NCBI GenBank assembly: GCA_050944355.1
Contig: JBMNQX010000010.1
Location: 3,789-67,788 of the forward strand
Reading direction: 5' to 3'
DNA: 64,000 nt
DNA from: UBA4285 sp050944355
GTDB lineage: Bacteria; Bacillota; Clostridia; Lachnospirales; Lachnospiraceae
Every line of letters starts with the position of its first letter. Position 1 is the first letter of the stretch. Both the position numbers and the translations under genes were made by a program. The notes beneath the pieces were generated by a model. That model made no database searches and had not been told where the DNA came from. It saw only the letters and a program-made list of their open reading frames with translations. Below, piece after piece: positions 49,464 to 58,129 of this stretch.

Positions 49464-50759
49464 TTACTTTTTTTTGGAATTATTCCGGTTCAGATACTTC
49501 TTGTTCCGATTTTCGTAGCGCTCATTGAACTCCGCGACCATTCCCGCTTTGGCGGCAAGACTGCCCGGTGCCGCTTTGACAGCTTTCTTTGCCGCTGCAC
49601 TGGCCATGTTCTCCTCATCCGGAGTCACATCTGCACCGGCTCTGTCCGCTTTCTCCTTCATACTTGTCTGTTTCGGGCGGTTCGCCTGCGCAGCCATTGC
49701 CTGTGCATACTTTTCCGCATAGCTGCTCTTGATCTGTCTGGTGTTGATCGTTGCCTTTCCCTGAAGTTCTGTCGAAGTAAGTCCCTTCTTCTCGAGCTTC
49801 TTTCTTCTCTTCTCCTGATTATCGGCAACAATCTTGTCAATTCCGATTCTGTCAATCCGTCTGTTTACAATAACTGTCTGGATTGTCTGGAAAATGGCTG
49901 TTGAAATCCAGTAAACGCCAAGACCGCTCGGCAGACTGAATGCAAACCACGCCGACATGATCGGCATGAAATACATCATCATGTTCATCGAAGCGTTGGC
50001 CGGATTGTTCTTGTCCTTGGAAGCCGGATTCTGAACCTGAGCAACTTTGACAGAGATAAACTGTGTTACACCGGCAAGAATCGGGATCAGAATGGCAACA
50101 CCCATGGCGTCACGCGGTGTCATCGACATGGAGACGCCGAGGAAATTGTTCATGGCGTCAAGTTTTGCCACGCACTCCGATATGATACTGGCGGAATTCG
50201 GAAAGAGCTCCATCAGCGTCTGCCACTGGGCAGACGTCAGATGGGACATGTTGACTTCCGCAGTCCGGGTGACGGTCCAGTCGACCGACGTGCCGAGCGC
50301 GTTGTTGATCATATCCGAATATCCGGCATTGGCGGAAATCGACGTCAGAATCTGCTGAAGAGGCTCCGAGAGCTTGTTTATATAAACCGGGATATCCTGG
50401 AATACTCTGTACAGGCCCCACAGAATCGGCAGCTGAATCAGCAGCTGCAGACATCCGCCCAGCTGGGATACGCCGTATTTTTCGTAAACTTCCTTCATCT
50501 CAGCCTGCATGTTCATCATTGCCTGCTGATCTGAATTTTTTCCTTTGTATTTTTTCTGAATGGCATCCAATTCCGGCTGCATCGCAATCTGCAGCTTCTG
50601 CATTTTTGACTGCTTGTACGTCAGCGGAAGCATGCACAGTTTTACAATCAGCGTGAACAGAATGATGGCCAGGCCTACGTTTCCGATGCCCAGCGCATAC
50701 ATGCCCTCAAACAGCAGATTCAGGACGAATCCGAGGACACTAGCGATAGCTGTGCTCAT
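49464..50759 (-). CDS. yidC: Membrane protein insertase YidC/Oxa1
   Basis: 431 residues with five membrane segments. Core motifs LGIGNVGLAIILFTLIVKL, PLTYKQSKMQKLQ, KYGVSQLGGCLQLLIQLPILWGLYRVF and QNPASKDKNNP..NMMMYFMPIM. The basic, Lys/Ala-rich cytoplasmic tail (about 310-431) is long for the Gram-positive type and probably binds ribosomes. No lipobox. Inserts membrane proteins with or without SecYEG. Confidence 0.96.
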   Translation of the reverse strand: MSTAIASVLGFVLNLLFEGMYALGIGNVGLAIILFTLIVKLCMLPLTYKQSKMQKLQIAMQPELDAIQKKYKGKNSDQQAMMNMQAEMKEVYEKYGVSQLGGCLQLLIQLPILWGLYRVFQDIPVYINKLSEPLQQILTSISANAGYSDMINNALGTSVDWTVTRTAEVNMSHLTSAQWQTLMELFPNSASIISECVAKLDAMNNFLGVSMSMTPRDAMGVAILIPILAGVTQFISVKVAQVQNPASKDKNNPANASMNMMMYFMPIMSAWFAFSLPSGLGVYWISTAIFQTIQTVIVNRRIDRIGIDKIVADNQEKRRKKLEKKGLTSTELQGKATINTRQIKSSYAEKYAQAMAAQANRPKQTSMKEKADRAGADVTPDEENMASAAAKKAVKAAPGSLAAKAGMVAEFNERYENRNKKYLNRNNSKKK

Positions 50760-50785
50760 TCAAGTTTTTCCTCTCTGATGCCTGT

Positions 50786-51001
50786 TTATGGAACAGGATC
50801 ATATCCTCCCTTGTGAAAGGGGTTGCAGCGTAAAATCCGTTTAAATGCCATTATTCCGCCCTTAAACGCCCCGTACCTGTTGACTGCCTGAATGGCGTAG
50901 ACAGAACACGAAGGAATATAGCGGCATGTCGGTCCGCCCTTATACGGTGATATTGCCACCTGGTAGAACCGAATCAGTTTGATTACTATTTTTTTCATCA
51001 T
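50786..51001 (-). CDS. yidD: Membrane protein insertion efficiency factor YidD
   Basis: 71 residues: KIVIKLIRFYQVAISPYKGGPTCRYIPSCSVYAIQAVNRYGAFKGG, the full signature with its Cys pair. Overlaps the end of rnpA by about 60 bases in another frame, a common arrangement. Confidence 0.96.
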   Translation of the reverse strand: MMKKIVIKLIRFYQVAISPYKGGPTCRYIPSCSVYAIQAVNRYGAFKGGIMAFKRILRCNPFHKGGYDPVP

Positions 51002-51341
51002 TCTGCAGTCTGCCTGCCTCTCCGAGAAGCTTCAACATGGCATTTTCTGTCTCTTTGTAACCTTTGTTTTTCAGACTCATCCTCGCGATAAATACATAAT
51101 CGCAGTTTTTCTGCAGCTTGTCCGCATTCAGGCGGAAAGCCTCCCGAATCAGTCTGGCGAGTCTGTGTCGGACGATACTGTTACCGACTTTTTTACTGAC
51201 GGATACCCCGAATCGAATTGTACCCGCCTGATTTTCAGCTGTGTAAAGCACAAGATACCGGTTTGACCGGCTGTCGTGCTTCCGGTAGACTTTTTGAAAA
51301 TCCTCATTCTTCCGTAGTGTTTCGAAATTCCTGTATTTCAT
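50940..51341 (-). CDS. rnpA: Ribonuclease P protein component
   Basis: 133 residues. Signature FGVSVSKKVGNSIVRHRLARLIREAFR (RNR motif) and an N-terminal LRKNEDFQKVYR. Binds RNase P RNA for tRNA 5' maturation. The C-terminal tail (about 115-133) overlaps yidD and is longer than average. Confidence 0.96.
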   Translation of the reverse strand: MKYRNFETLRKNEDFQKVYRKHDSRSNRYLVLYTAENQAGTIRFGVSVSKKVGNSIVRHRLARLIREAFRLNADKLQKNCDYVFIARMSLKNKGYKETENAMLKLLGEAGRLQNDEKNSNQTDSVLPGGNITV

Positions 51342-51454
51342 ATACCCGCCCGTTTTGTATTACAAATTCAGTGCCGTCTGAAATAAAAAGATGCCGATTC
51401 AACAACCGGCATCTGTCTTTCACTGCTTACTCTTTTATAGACCGGCCGCCTGCT

Positions 51455-51589
51455 TCAGGCTGAAATCTTCTTTCTGCCTTTTGCTCTTCTTGCAGCAAGA
51501 ACTTTTCTGCCGCCTTTTGTGCTCATTCTGGAACGGAAGCCATGAACCTTGGCTCTCTGTCTCTTCTTCGGCTGAAATGTCATCTTCAT
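51455..51589 (-). CDS. rpmH: 50S ribosomal protein L34
   Basis: 44 residues, starting MKMTFQPKKRQRAKVHGF and continuing RSRMSTKGGRKVLAARRAKG to a TGA at 51455. ATG 51589 has GGAGGTG 9 bases upstream. First gene of the rpmH-rnpA-yidD-yidC operon on the left side of oriC. Confidence 0.97.
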   Translation of the reverse strand: MKMTFQPKKRQRAKVHGFRSRMSTKGGRKVLAARRAKGRKKISA

Positions 51590-51665
51590 AACGCAGCTCA
51601 CCTCCATCTCTCAAGATAATTGTGGCGGGATATTTCACAGTAAAATTAAAAAAACACCATTTGCC

Positions 51666-51695
51666 ATTATAAGAATAAAAAAGTTATACTGTCAA
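51666..51695 (-). promoter_or_regulatory. rpmH promoter
   Basis: Minus strand TTGACA (51690-51695), 18-base spacer, TATAAT (51666-51671), about 75 bases before rpmH. Confidence 0.85.
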
Positions 51696-51741
51696 TCATT
51701 TTTTTCTTTTTCACACTTCTTTTTTAATTTTCCCGCAAAAA

Positions 51742-51829
51742 TGTGCAAAACATGTGGAAAATGCAGAAAAATGCGCTTTTTTTGCGGTGAACATATGTTT
51801 TCCACATTTTGTGGATAACTTGTGGAAAA
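51742..51829. other. oriC: DnaA-box cluster upstream of dnaA
   Basis: One perfect box TTATCCACA (minus strand, 51810-51818) and three near-perfect TTTTCCACA boxes (51753-51761 minus, 51798-51806 plus, 51821-51829 minus), plus a weaker one at 51742-51750. They lie in an AT-rich tract between divergent rpmH and dnaA, where Bacillota keep the upstream half of oriC. Confidence 0.9.
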
Positions 51830-51955
51830 CTCGTTTATATCCCGGGGATATCCTGTGCATGAAAGAGTAAATCCGCTTTGGTTCTCGTTTTCCGGCCACG
51901 GAAATTTTTGTGCATAACCTGCTCTTTCCGTGTGCACAGGAAACGCCCGTCTGCA

Positions 51956-51984
51956 TTGTAATTTGCCCTATTTTGATATATTAT
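51956..51984 (+). promoter_or_regulatory. dnaA promoter
   Basis: TTGTAA (51956-51961), 17-base spacer, TATTAT (51979-51984). The DnaA boxes lie just upstream, consistent with autoregulation by DnaA. Confidence 0.65.
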
Positions 51985-52028
51985 AAGTAGGACTATGTTT
52001 TTACCTTTTGGCCAGGAAACTTGTAAAT

Positions 52029-53369
52029 ATGGACGAATTAAAACAAAAATGGAACGATATACTTGAAACTTGCCGGCAGGAGTTTCAAATTCAGAAAGTT
52101 TCTTACGAAACCTGGATTCAGCCGCTGAAACTGTATGCTGTCGACGGCTATACGGTGATTCTCGTCAGCGATGAAGATCCCCAGGTAATCAACTATATCC
52201 GTAAAAAATATATCAATCCTCTTAAAATTGCCATCACCGAAGTGATGGGCCACGAATATAACGTGGAGATTACTTCGGCAAATGAAGCCAGAAACGCAAA
52301 GAACAGTTCGACGGAAGAGCAGACCCGCATTTCAAAAGCAGCAAGTGAAATGTCACTCAACCCGAACTATACGTTCAGCAACTTCATCGTCGGCACAAAC
52401 AACAATCTGGCTCATGCTGCGTCTCTCGCCGTGGCTGAAACTCCGGGTGAAGTATACAATCCTCTTTTTATTTACGGAGGCGTGGGGCTCGGCAAGACAC
52501 ATCTGATGCAGGCGATCGCTCACTTTATCCTGGAGCACCATCCGGAACTCAAAGTTCTGTATGTGACTTCAGAAACTTTCACGAACGAACTGATTGATTC
52601 CGTGAAAAACGGCCGCAATTTTCAGTTTCGCGCGAAGTATCGGAATATCGACGTTCTGCTGATCGATGATATACAGTTTATAATAGGTAAGGAAGCAACT
52701 CAGGAAGAGTTCTTCCATACGTTCAATGACCTGTATCAGAACAATAAGCAGATTGTCATCACATCCGATAAACCGCCGAAAGAAATGGAAACTCTGACGG
52801 AACGTCTTCGGACACGGTTTGAGATGGGACTCCCGGTGGACATCCAGATCCCGACTTATGAGACCAAGATGGCCATATTAAATAAGAAGTGCGACATGAA
52901 AGGACTTGATATTCCGATGGATGTCAAGGATTTCATTGCGACGCACATTAAATCCAACATCCGTGAACTGGAAGGATCTCTCACCAAACTTTCCTTCTAT
53001 TCAAATCTCACGCATGAAAAGATTACCCTTCCGGTGGCACAGGAAGCCCTGAAAGACCTCATTTCGCCGGACAGCAGCCGGGAGATCACACCGGATCTTA
53101 TTGTAAAAATCGTGGCAGATCATTTCAATCTGACGCCTGAGGCCATTCTCTCGCAGAGCCGGAATGCAGAACTCAATTATGCACGGCAGATTGTCATGTA
53201 TCTCTGCCGTCAGATGACAACGGCCACCCAGAAGCAGATCGGAGATCTGCTCGGCCGCGATCACTCAACGATCAAACACGGAGCCGACAAGATCGCGAAG
53301 GACATTCTGACAGACAGTTCCACAAGAGATACCGTAAATGTCCTCATCAAAAAGATAGATCCTTCCTGA
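52029..53369 (+). CDS. dnaA: Chromosomal replication initiator DnaA
   Basis: 446 residues from ATG 52029. Domain I (1-85, SYETWIQPLKLY), AAA+ domain with Walker A YGGVGLGKTHLMQAI and Walker B LLIDDIQFIIGKE, domain IV with RQIVMYLCRQMT and the DnaA signature GDLLGRDHSTIKHGADKI. A TTG at 52008 would add 7 residues. Binds the boxes on both sides of its own gene to unwind the origin. Confidence 0.97.
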   Translation: MDELKQKWNDILETCRQEFQIQKVSYETWIQPLKLYAVDGYTVILVSDEDPQVINYIRKKYINPLKIAITEVMGHEYNVEITSANEARNAKNSSTEEQTRISKAASEMSLNPNYTFSNFIVGTNNNLAHAASLAVAETPGEVYNPLFIYGGVGLGKTHLMQAIAHFILEHHPELKVLYVTSETFTNELIDSVKNGRNFQFRAKYRNIDVLLIDDIQFIIGKEATQEEFFHTFNDLYQNNKQIVITSDKPPKEMETLTERLRTRFEMGLPVDIQIPTYETKMAILNKKCDMKGLDIPMDVKDFIATHIKSNIRELEGSLTKLSFYSNLTHEKITLPVAQEALKDLISPDSSREITPDLIVKIVADHFNLTPEAILSQSRNAELNYARQIVMYLCRQMTTATQKQIGDLLGRDHSTIKHGADKIAKDILTDSSTRDTVNVLIKKIDPS

Positions 53370-53741
53370 TTTCCGGAAGTTTTCCACATCCATGTGGAAA
53401 AGTATTTAAAAACTTTCACATTTGACATGAATTCTTCACGGCAAATGTGAACAACCCATGGGAAATGTATTGGAATATCCGGTGCATTTGAGTTGAAAGG
53501 CGTTTGAAACTTATGTCCTGTTCCGATCGGACAGCAGAAGAAGACCTGAGTTTTCAAAGAAATTCCCTTTGCTTTCCGCCCATGATCCTTTGCGTTTTGC
53601 GCTTCAGAAACCGCTTAAGACAGCGGCCTGAAGACATTTTTCAGCTTTTGCGCGGCCCCTACGACTGCGACTGCTGAAAAATATATATACATACATACGG
53701 CCAGCCACACCCGGTTAATAGTGGAAAGGAGTTTTCACATC
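53370..53741. other. dnaA-dnaN intergenic region: second DnaA-box group and AT-rich tract
   Basis: 372 bases without a gene. Two boxes face each other right after dnaA: TTTTCCACA (53380-53388) and TGTGGAAAA (53393-53401), separated by TCCA; a weaker TGTGAACAA is near 53447. An AT run (AAAAATATATATACATACATAC, about 53677-53698) lies just before the dnaN ribosome site and is a candidate unwinding element. This resembles the bipartite origin of Bacillus. Confidence 0.7.
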
Positions 53742-54845
53742 ATGAAACTGACATTCAGCAAGCAGGATCTTCTGAAGGGTATCAACACGGTTGCAAGAGC
53801 CGTTCCGACACACACAACCATGCCTGTTCTGGAATGTATTCTGATAGACGCCAGCACAAATGAAATTCACTTTACGGCCAACGACACCGAACTGGGAATT
53901 TCTACACTCACAAACGGAAACATCGTTGAAAAGGGAACAATCGCCGTCAATGCGAGAATTTTCAGTGATATCGCAAAGAAACTGCCGGACGACGTGATCA
54001 CCATCACGACCGATGACAGAAATACTGTCACGATCAAGTGCGGTACTGTCGTTTTCAATATTCCGGGGCAGTCCGGAGAGGAATTCCCGTATCTTCCGGC
54101 TATTGCAAAAGACAAGGCTGTCACACTCAGCCAGTTTCTTCTCAAATCGCTGATTGAGCAGACGATTTTCTGCACAGCGCCGAACGACAACAATAAAATG
54201 ATGCAGGGCGAACTTTTTGAAATCCGCAATTCTGTTCTGCGCATAGCTGCTCTTGACGGACACCGCATTGCGCTGCGCACGGTAAAACTTGAGGGCACAC
54301 CGGATGACGAGAAGATCATCGTTCCGGGAAAGACTCTGCAGGAAGTGGCGAGAATTCTCGGGAGTGACGCGGACAAGACGGTAAATCTGTACTTCACGAA
54401 GAATCATCTGATGTTTGAATTTGACGATACGCTGGTTGTCACACAGCTGATTGAGGGAGAATATTTCCGGATTCAGCAGATGATCAACTGTGATTATGAG
54501 ACGAAGGTTGTCGTCAACAAGGAAGAGTTTGCCGGAGCCATAGACCGCTCCACGACGATGATCCGTGAGACAGGGCGCAAGCCGATTGCATTGAAGATCG
54601 GAGATGACATGATGGAAGTCACCGCAAACACGGAACTCGGCCGGATGAGCGACAAGATACCGGTGACAGTTGAAGGAGAAGATCTTCTGATCGGGTTCAA
54701 TCCGAAGTTTCTTCTTGACGCACTCAGGGTTATTCCGGATGAGACAGTCACCATGTATTTTTCCGGTTCAAAGCGCCCGCTGTTCATCCGGGATGATGAG
54801 AGCTCGTATCTGTATCTGATTCTTCCGGTCAACATGGGAGTCTGA
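53742..54845 (+). CDS. dnaN: DNA polymerase III sliding clamp (beta subunit)
   Basis: 367 residues from ATG 53742 (AAAGGAG 10 bases upstream). Three repeated clamp domains; N terminus KLTFSKQDLLKGINTVARAVPTHTTMPVLECI, C terminus RPLFIRDDESSYLYLILPVN. Tethers polymerase to DNA. Confidence 0.97.
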   Translation: MKLTFSKQDLLKGINTVARAVPTHTTMPVLECILIDASTNEIHFTANDTELGISTLTNGNIVEKGTIAVNARIFSDIAKKLPDDVITITTDDRNTVTIKCGTVVFNIPGQSGEEFPYLPAIAKDKAVTLSQFLLKSLIEQTIFCTAPNDNNKMMQGELFEIRNSVLRIAALDGHRIALRTVKLEGTPDDEKIIVPGKTLQEVARILGSDADKTVNLYFTKNHLMFEFDDTLVVTQLIEGEYFRIQQMINCDYETKVVVNKEEFAGAIDRSTTMIRETGRKPIALKIGDDMMEVTANTELGRMSDKIPVTVEGEDLLIGFNPKFLLDALRVIPDETVTMYFSGSKRPLFIRDDESSYLYLILPVNMGV

Positions 54846-54847
54846 GA

Positions 54848-55063
54848 ATGGACAGCGTTTCATTTGCCGGGGAATATATCAAACTCGGCCAGGCGATGAA
54901 ACTCGCCGGACTTGTTTCTTCCGGCGTCGAGGCAAAGATCGTCATTCAGAACGGAGATGTCACCGTGAACGGAGAGACAGAGACGCGGCGGGGACGGAAA
55001 CTGACTGGAGGCGAGACAATAGGCTATATGGGCAGAACAGTAACCGTGCAGAAGGAATCTTAA
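54848..55063 (+). CDS. yaaA: S4-domain RNA-binding protein YaaA (RlbA)
   Basis: 71 residues, a single S4 domain (YIKLGQAMKLAGLVSSGVEAKIVIQNGDVTVNGETETRRGRKL). Two bases after dnaN and one base before recF, its normal position in Bacillota. Confidence 0.93.
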   Translation: MDSVSFAGEYIKLGQAMKLAGLVSSGVEAKIVIQNGDVTVNGETETRRGRKLTGGETIGYMGRTVTVQKES

Positions 55064-55064
55064 C

Positions 55065-56174
55065 TTGATTATTGAGTCCGCTGAACTGAAAGATTTTCGA
55101 AATTACGAATATCTGAAGGTGCTCCTGAGTCCGTCCGTAAATATATTTTACGGCGACAATGCTCAGGGAAAGACCAATATTCTGGAAGCTCTGTCGGTTG
55201 CAGCGACTTCCCGGTCGCACCGCGGCGCAAAGGACCGGGAGATGATCCGGATCGGTCAGAGTGAGGCTCACATCAAGCTGTATCTGAATAAGCACGGAGT
55301 TCAGAACCGGATTGATGTTCATCTGCGTTCCGGCAGCGCCAAGGGCATTGCCGTCAACGGAGTTCCCATCAAACGGACGAGTGAGATTTTCGGGCTTCTG
55401 AACCTTGTGTTCTTTTCGCCGGAAGATCTGGACATCATCCGCGAGGGACCGGCTGTGCGCCGGCGTTTCATGGATATGGAGCTGAGTCAGATTGACAGCA
55501 TTTACCTGAATCAGTTGATGCGCTACAACAAGGTCCTTCAGAACCGCAACAGGCTGCTGAAAGATATGTTTCCGAATCAGTCCGAGTCCGATAAAGCGAC
55601 GCTTGCGGTGCTCGACGAGCAGCTCGCTCTGTACGGCGAGACGGTGATTGCGGGGAGACAGAAATTCATCGAACGGATCAGTCCTATCGCCGAAAAAATT
55701 CACTCTGACATAACGGGCGGACAGGAAAAACTGCAGATTGTCTATCTCCCTGATACAAAGCCGGGAGAGATGAGAGAGCGCATCGCTTTAGGCTGTGAAA
55801 GAGATCTGCGGTTCGGGATGACAGGCGAAGGTCCGCACCACGATGATCTGGGATTTATGATCAATGACAATGACGTCAGAAAATTCGGATCCCAGGGGCA
55901 GAAGAGGACTGCGGCCCTCTCAATCAAGCTTGCGGAAATAGAACTTGTCCGCAGTGTCATACATGACGATCCGGTCCTGCTGCTGGACGATGTGCTCTCT
56001 GAGCTGGACAGCCGCAGACAGGAATATCTTCTCGACAGCATCGCTCAGATACAGACCATCATAACCTGTACGGGGATTGATGAATTTGTCAGGAGACAGA
56101 GACAAAAAACCGGAGAGGGAAGTATTAAAGTTTTTTACGTAGAAAAGGGAAAGGTTACTGAAAATGGCAAGTGA
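55065..56174 (+). CDS. recF: DNA replication and repair protein RecF
   Basis: 369 residues from a TTG start (AAGGA 8 bases upstream). Walker A YGDNAQGKTNILEA, signature FGSQGQKRTAALSIKLAE, Walker B VLLLDDVLSELD. Loads RecA at gaps. Overlaps gyrB by 11 bases. Confidence 0.96.
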   Translation: MIIESAELKDFRNYEYLKVLLSPSVNIFYGDNAQGKTNILEALSVAATSRSHRGAKDREMIRIGQSEAHIKLYLNKHGVQNRIDVHLRSGSAKGIAVNGVPIKRTSEIFGLLNLVFFSPEDLDIIREGPAVRRRFMDMELSQIDSIYLNQLMRYNKVLQNRNRLLKDMFPNQSESDKATLAVLDEQLALYGETVIAGRQKFIERISPIAEKIHSDITGGQEKLQIVYLPDTKPGEMRERIALGCERDLRFGMTGEGPHHDDLGFMINDNDVRKFGSQGQKRTAALSIKLAEIELVRSVIHDDPVLLLDDVLSELDSRRQEYLLDSIAQIQTIITCTGIDEFVRRQRQKTGEGSIKVFYVEKGKVTENGK

Positions 56175-58098
56175 AGAAGCAGAAAAGAATTATAGCGGCG
56201 ATCAGATCCAGGTTCTCGAGGGTCTGGAAGCTGTGAGAAAGAGGCCCGGTATGTATATCGGCACTACCTCTTCACGCGGTCTTCATCATCTGGTCTACGA
56301 GATCGTTGATAATTCCGTGGACGAGGCGCTTGCCGGATTCTGCAAAAATATAATTGTCACTATCAACGAAGGAAATTCCGTGACAGTCAAAGATGACGGG
56401 CGCGGGATTCCGGTCGGTATAAACCATAAGACAGGAAAGCGGGCCATAGAACTCGTTTTCACGGTTCTGCACGCCGGCGGAAAATTTGGCGGCGGCGGAT
56501 ATAAAGTGTCCGGCGGTCTTCACGGCGTCGGCGCCTCCGTGGTAAATGCTCTTTCTTCCTGGCTCGATGTAAAAGTCAAGAGAGAAGGCGTGATCTACGA
56601 GCAGCGCTACGAGAGAGGAAAAATCTGCTATCCGCTCAAGGTAATCGGCAAATGTGAGATGACAGATACCGGTTCGGAGATTACATTTCAGCCGGACCCG
56701 GAGATATTTACAGAGACGACGGAATTTGATTTTGACATCCTGACGGCACGCCTGCGCGAGATGGCTTTTCTGACAAAAGGTCTCAAAATCGAACTGCACG
56801 ACGAGAGACCGGGACAGGAACAGGAAAAGATATTTCACTATGACGGCGGAATCAAGGAATTTGTCGAATATCTGAACCGGAGCAAGACGCCGCTGTATCC
56901 GAAGATCATTCAGTGCGAGGGCATGAAGGACGGAGTCTACGTCGACGTCGCATTCCAGCACAATGACGGTTACAATGAAATCGTCGACTGCTTTGTCAAT
57001 AACGTCAATACGCCGGAAGGCGGCATGCATCTGACCGGTTTCAAAAACGCCCTGACGAGAACGTTTAATGACTATGCCAGAAAGAACAAAATCATTAAGG
57101 ACAACGAACAGCCGCTCAGCGGCGATGACATCCGCGAAGGTCTGACGGCTATCGTCTCGGTAAAGCTGGAAGATCCGCAGTTCGAAGGTCAGACCAAGCA
57201 GAAGCTCGGCAACACCATTGCCCGCACCGCCGTCGATTCGGTCGTTTCCAGTCAGCTCACGATTTTTCTGGAACAGAATCCGGATGTCGCGAAGGCAATC
57301 TGTGACAAATCTTTACTCGCGCAGCGCGCCAGAGAGGCGGCCCGCAAGGCGAGAGATCTGACGAGAAGAAAGACGGCGCTCGAGAACACGGCTCTGCCGG
57401 GCAAGCTCGCCGACTGCACGGATCCGGATCCGTCTCACTGCGAGATCTTTATCGTAGAGGGCGATTCCGCCGGCGGTTCTGCGAAAACGGCGCGTTCCCG
57501 CGCGACGCAGGCCATTCTTCCGCTGAGAGGCAAAATTCTGAACGTTGAAAAAGCGCGTCTGGATCACGTCCTGGAAAATGCCGAAATCCGCGCCATGATC
57601 ACGGCTTTCGGAACCGGCATTCACGATGATTTCGATATCAGCAAGCTGCGGTACAACCGCATCATCATCATGACCGATGCCGATGTCGACGGTGCTCACA
57701 TCGCGACGCTGCTTCTGACGTTTTTGTACCGGTTCATGCCGGATCTGATCCGCAAGGGCCATGTGTACCTCGCGAAACCGCCGCTTTACCGGATTGAGAA
57801 GAATAAAAAAGTCTGGTACGCATACAGCGACGAAGAACTGAATCAGATTATGAATGAAATCGGGCGCGATCAGAACAACAAAGTCCAGCGCTACAAAGGA
57901 CTTGGCGAGATGGATGCCGAACAGCTCTGGGAGACGACGATGGACCCGGATCACCGGATTCTGCTGCGGGTAAATATGGATGACGATGACGAGGCCGACG
58001 TGGATGTGACATTTTCCACGCTGATGGGCGACAAGGTCGAGCCGCGCCGTGAATTCATCGAACAGAATGCGAAATTTGTGAAGAATCTGGACATTTGA
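56164..58098 (+). CDS. gyrB: DNA gyrase subunit B
   Basis: 644 residues. GHKL ATPase (EIVDNSVDEALAG, DDGRGIPVG, GGLHGVGASVVNALS), TOPRIM domain with EGDSAGGSAKTARSR and TDADVDGAHI, C-terminal YKGLGEMDAEQLWETTMDP. Follows recF as in other Bacillota. Confidence 0.97.
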   Translation: MASEEAEKNYSGDQIQVLEGLEAVRKRPGMYIGTTSSRGLHHLVYEIVDNSVDEALAGFCKNIIVTINEGNSVTVKDDGRGIPVGINHKTGKRAIELVFTVLHAGGKFGGGGYKVSGGLHGVGASVVNALSSWLDVKVKREGVIYEQRYERGKICYPLKVIGKCEMTDTGSEITFQPDPEIFTETTEFDFDILTARLREMAFLTKGLKIELHDERPGQEQEKIFHYDGGIKEFVEYLNRSKTPLYPKIIQCEGMKDGVYVDVAFQHNDGYNEIVDCFVNNVNTPEGGMHLTGFKNALTRTFNDYARKNKIIKDNEQPLSGDDIREGLTAIVSVKLEDPQFEGQTKQKLGNTIARTAVDSVVSSQLTIFLEQNPDVAKAICDKSLLAQRAREAARKARDLTRRKTALENTALPGKLADCTDPDPSHCEIFIVEGDSAGGSAKTARSRATQAILPLRGKILNVEKARLDHVLENAEIRAMITAFGTGIHDDFDISKLRYNRIIIMTDADVDGAHIATLLLTFLYRFMPDLIRKGHVYLAKPPLYRIEKNKKVWYAYSDEELNQIMNEIGRDQNNKVQRYKGLGEMDAEQLWETTMDPDHRILLRVNMDDDDEADVDVTFSTLMGDKVEPRREFIEQNAKFVKNLDI

Positions 58099-58129
58099 CA
58101 TGGGGTCAGAATAACGGCAGAGGGATCTG

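Noticed and set aside
53721..53741. Longer dnaN start 7 codons upstream
   Set aside because: The added residues (MERSFHI) span the AAAGGAG ribosome site of the ATG at 53742.
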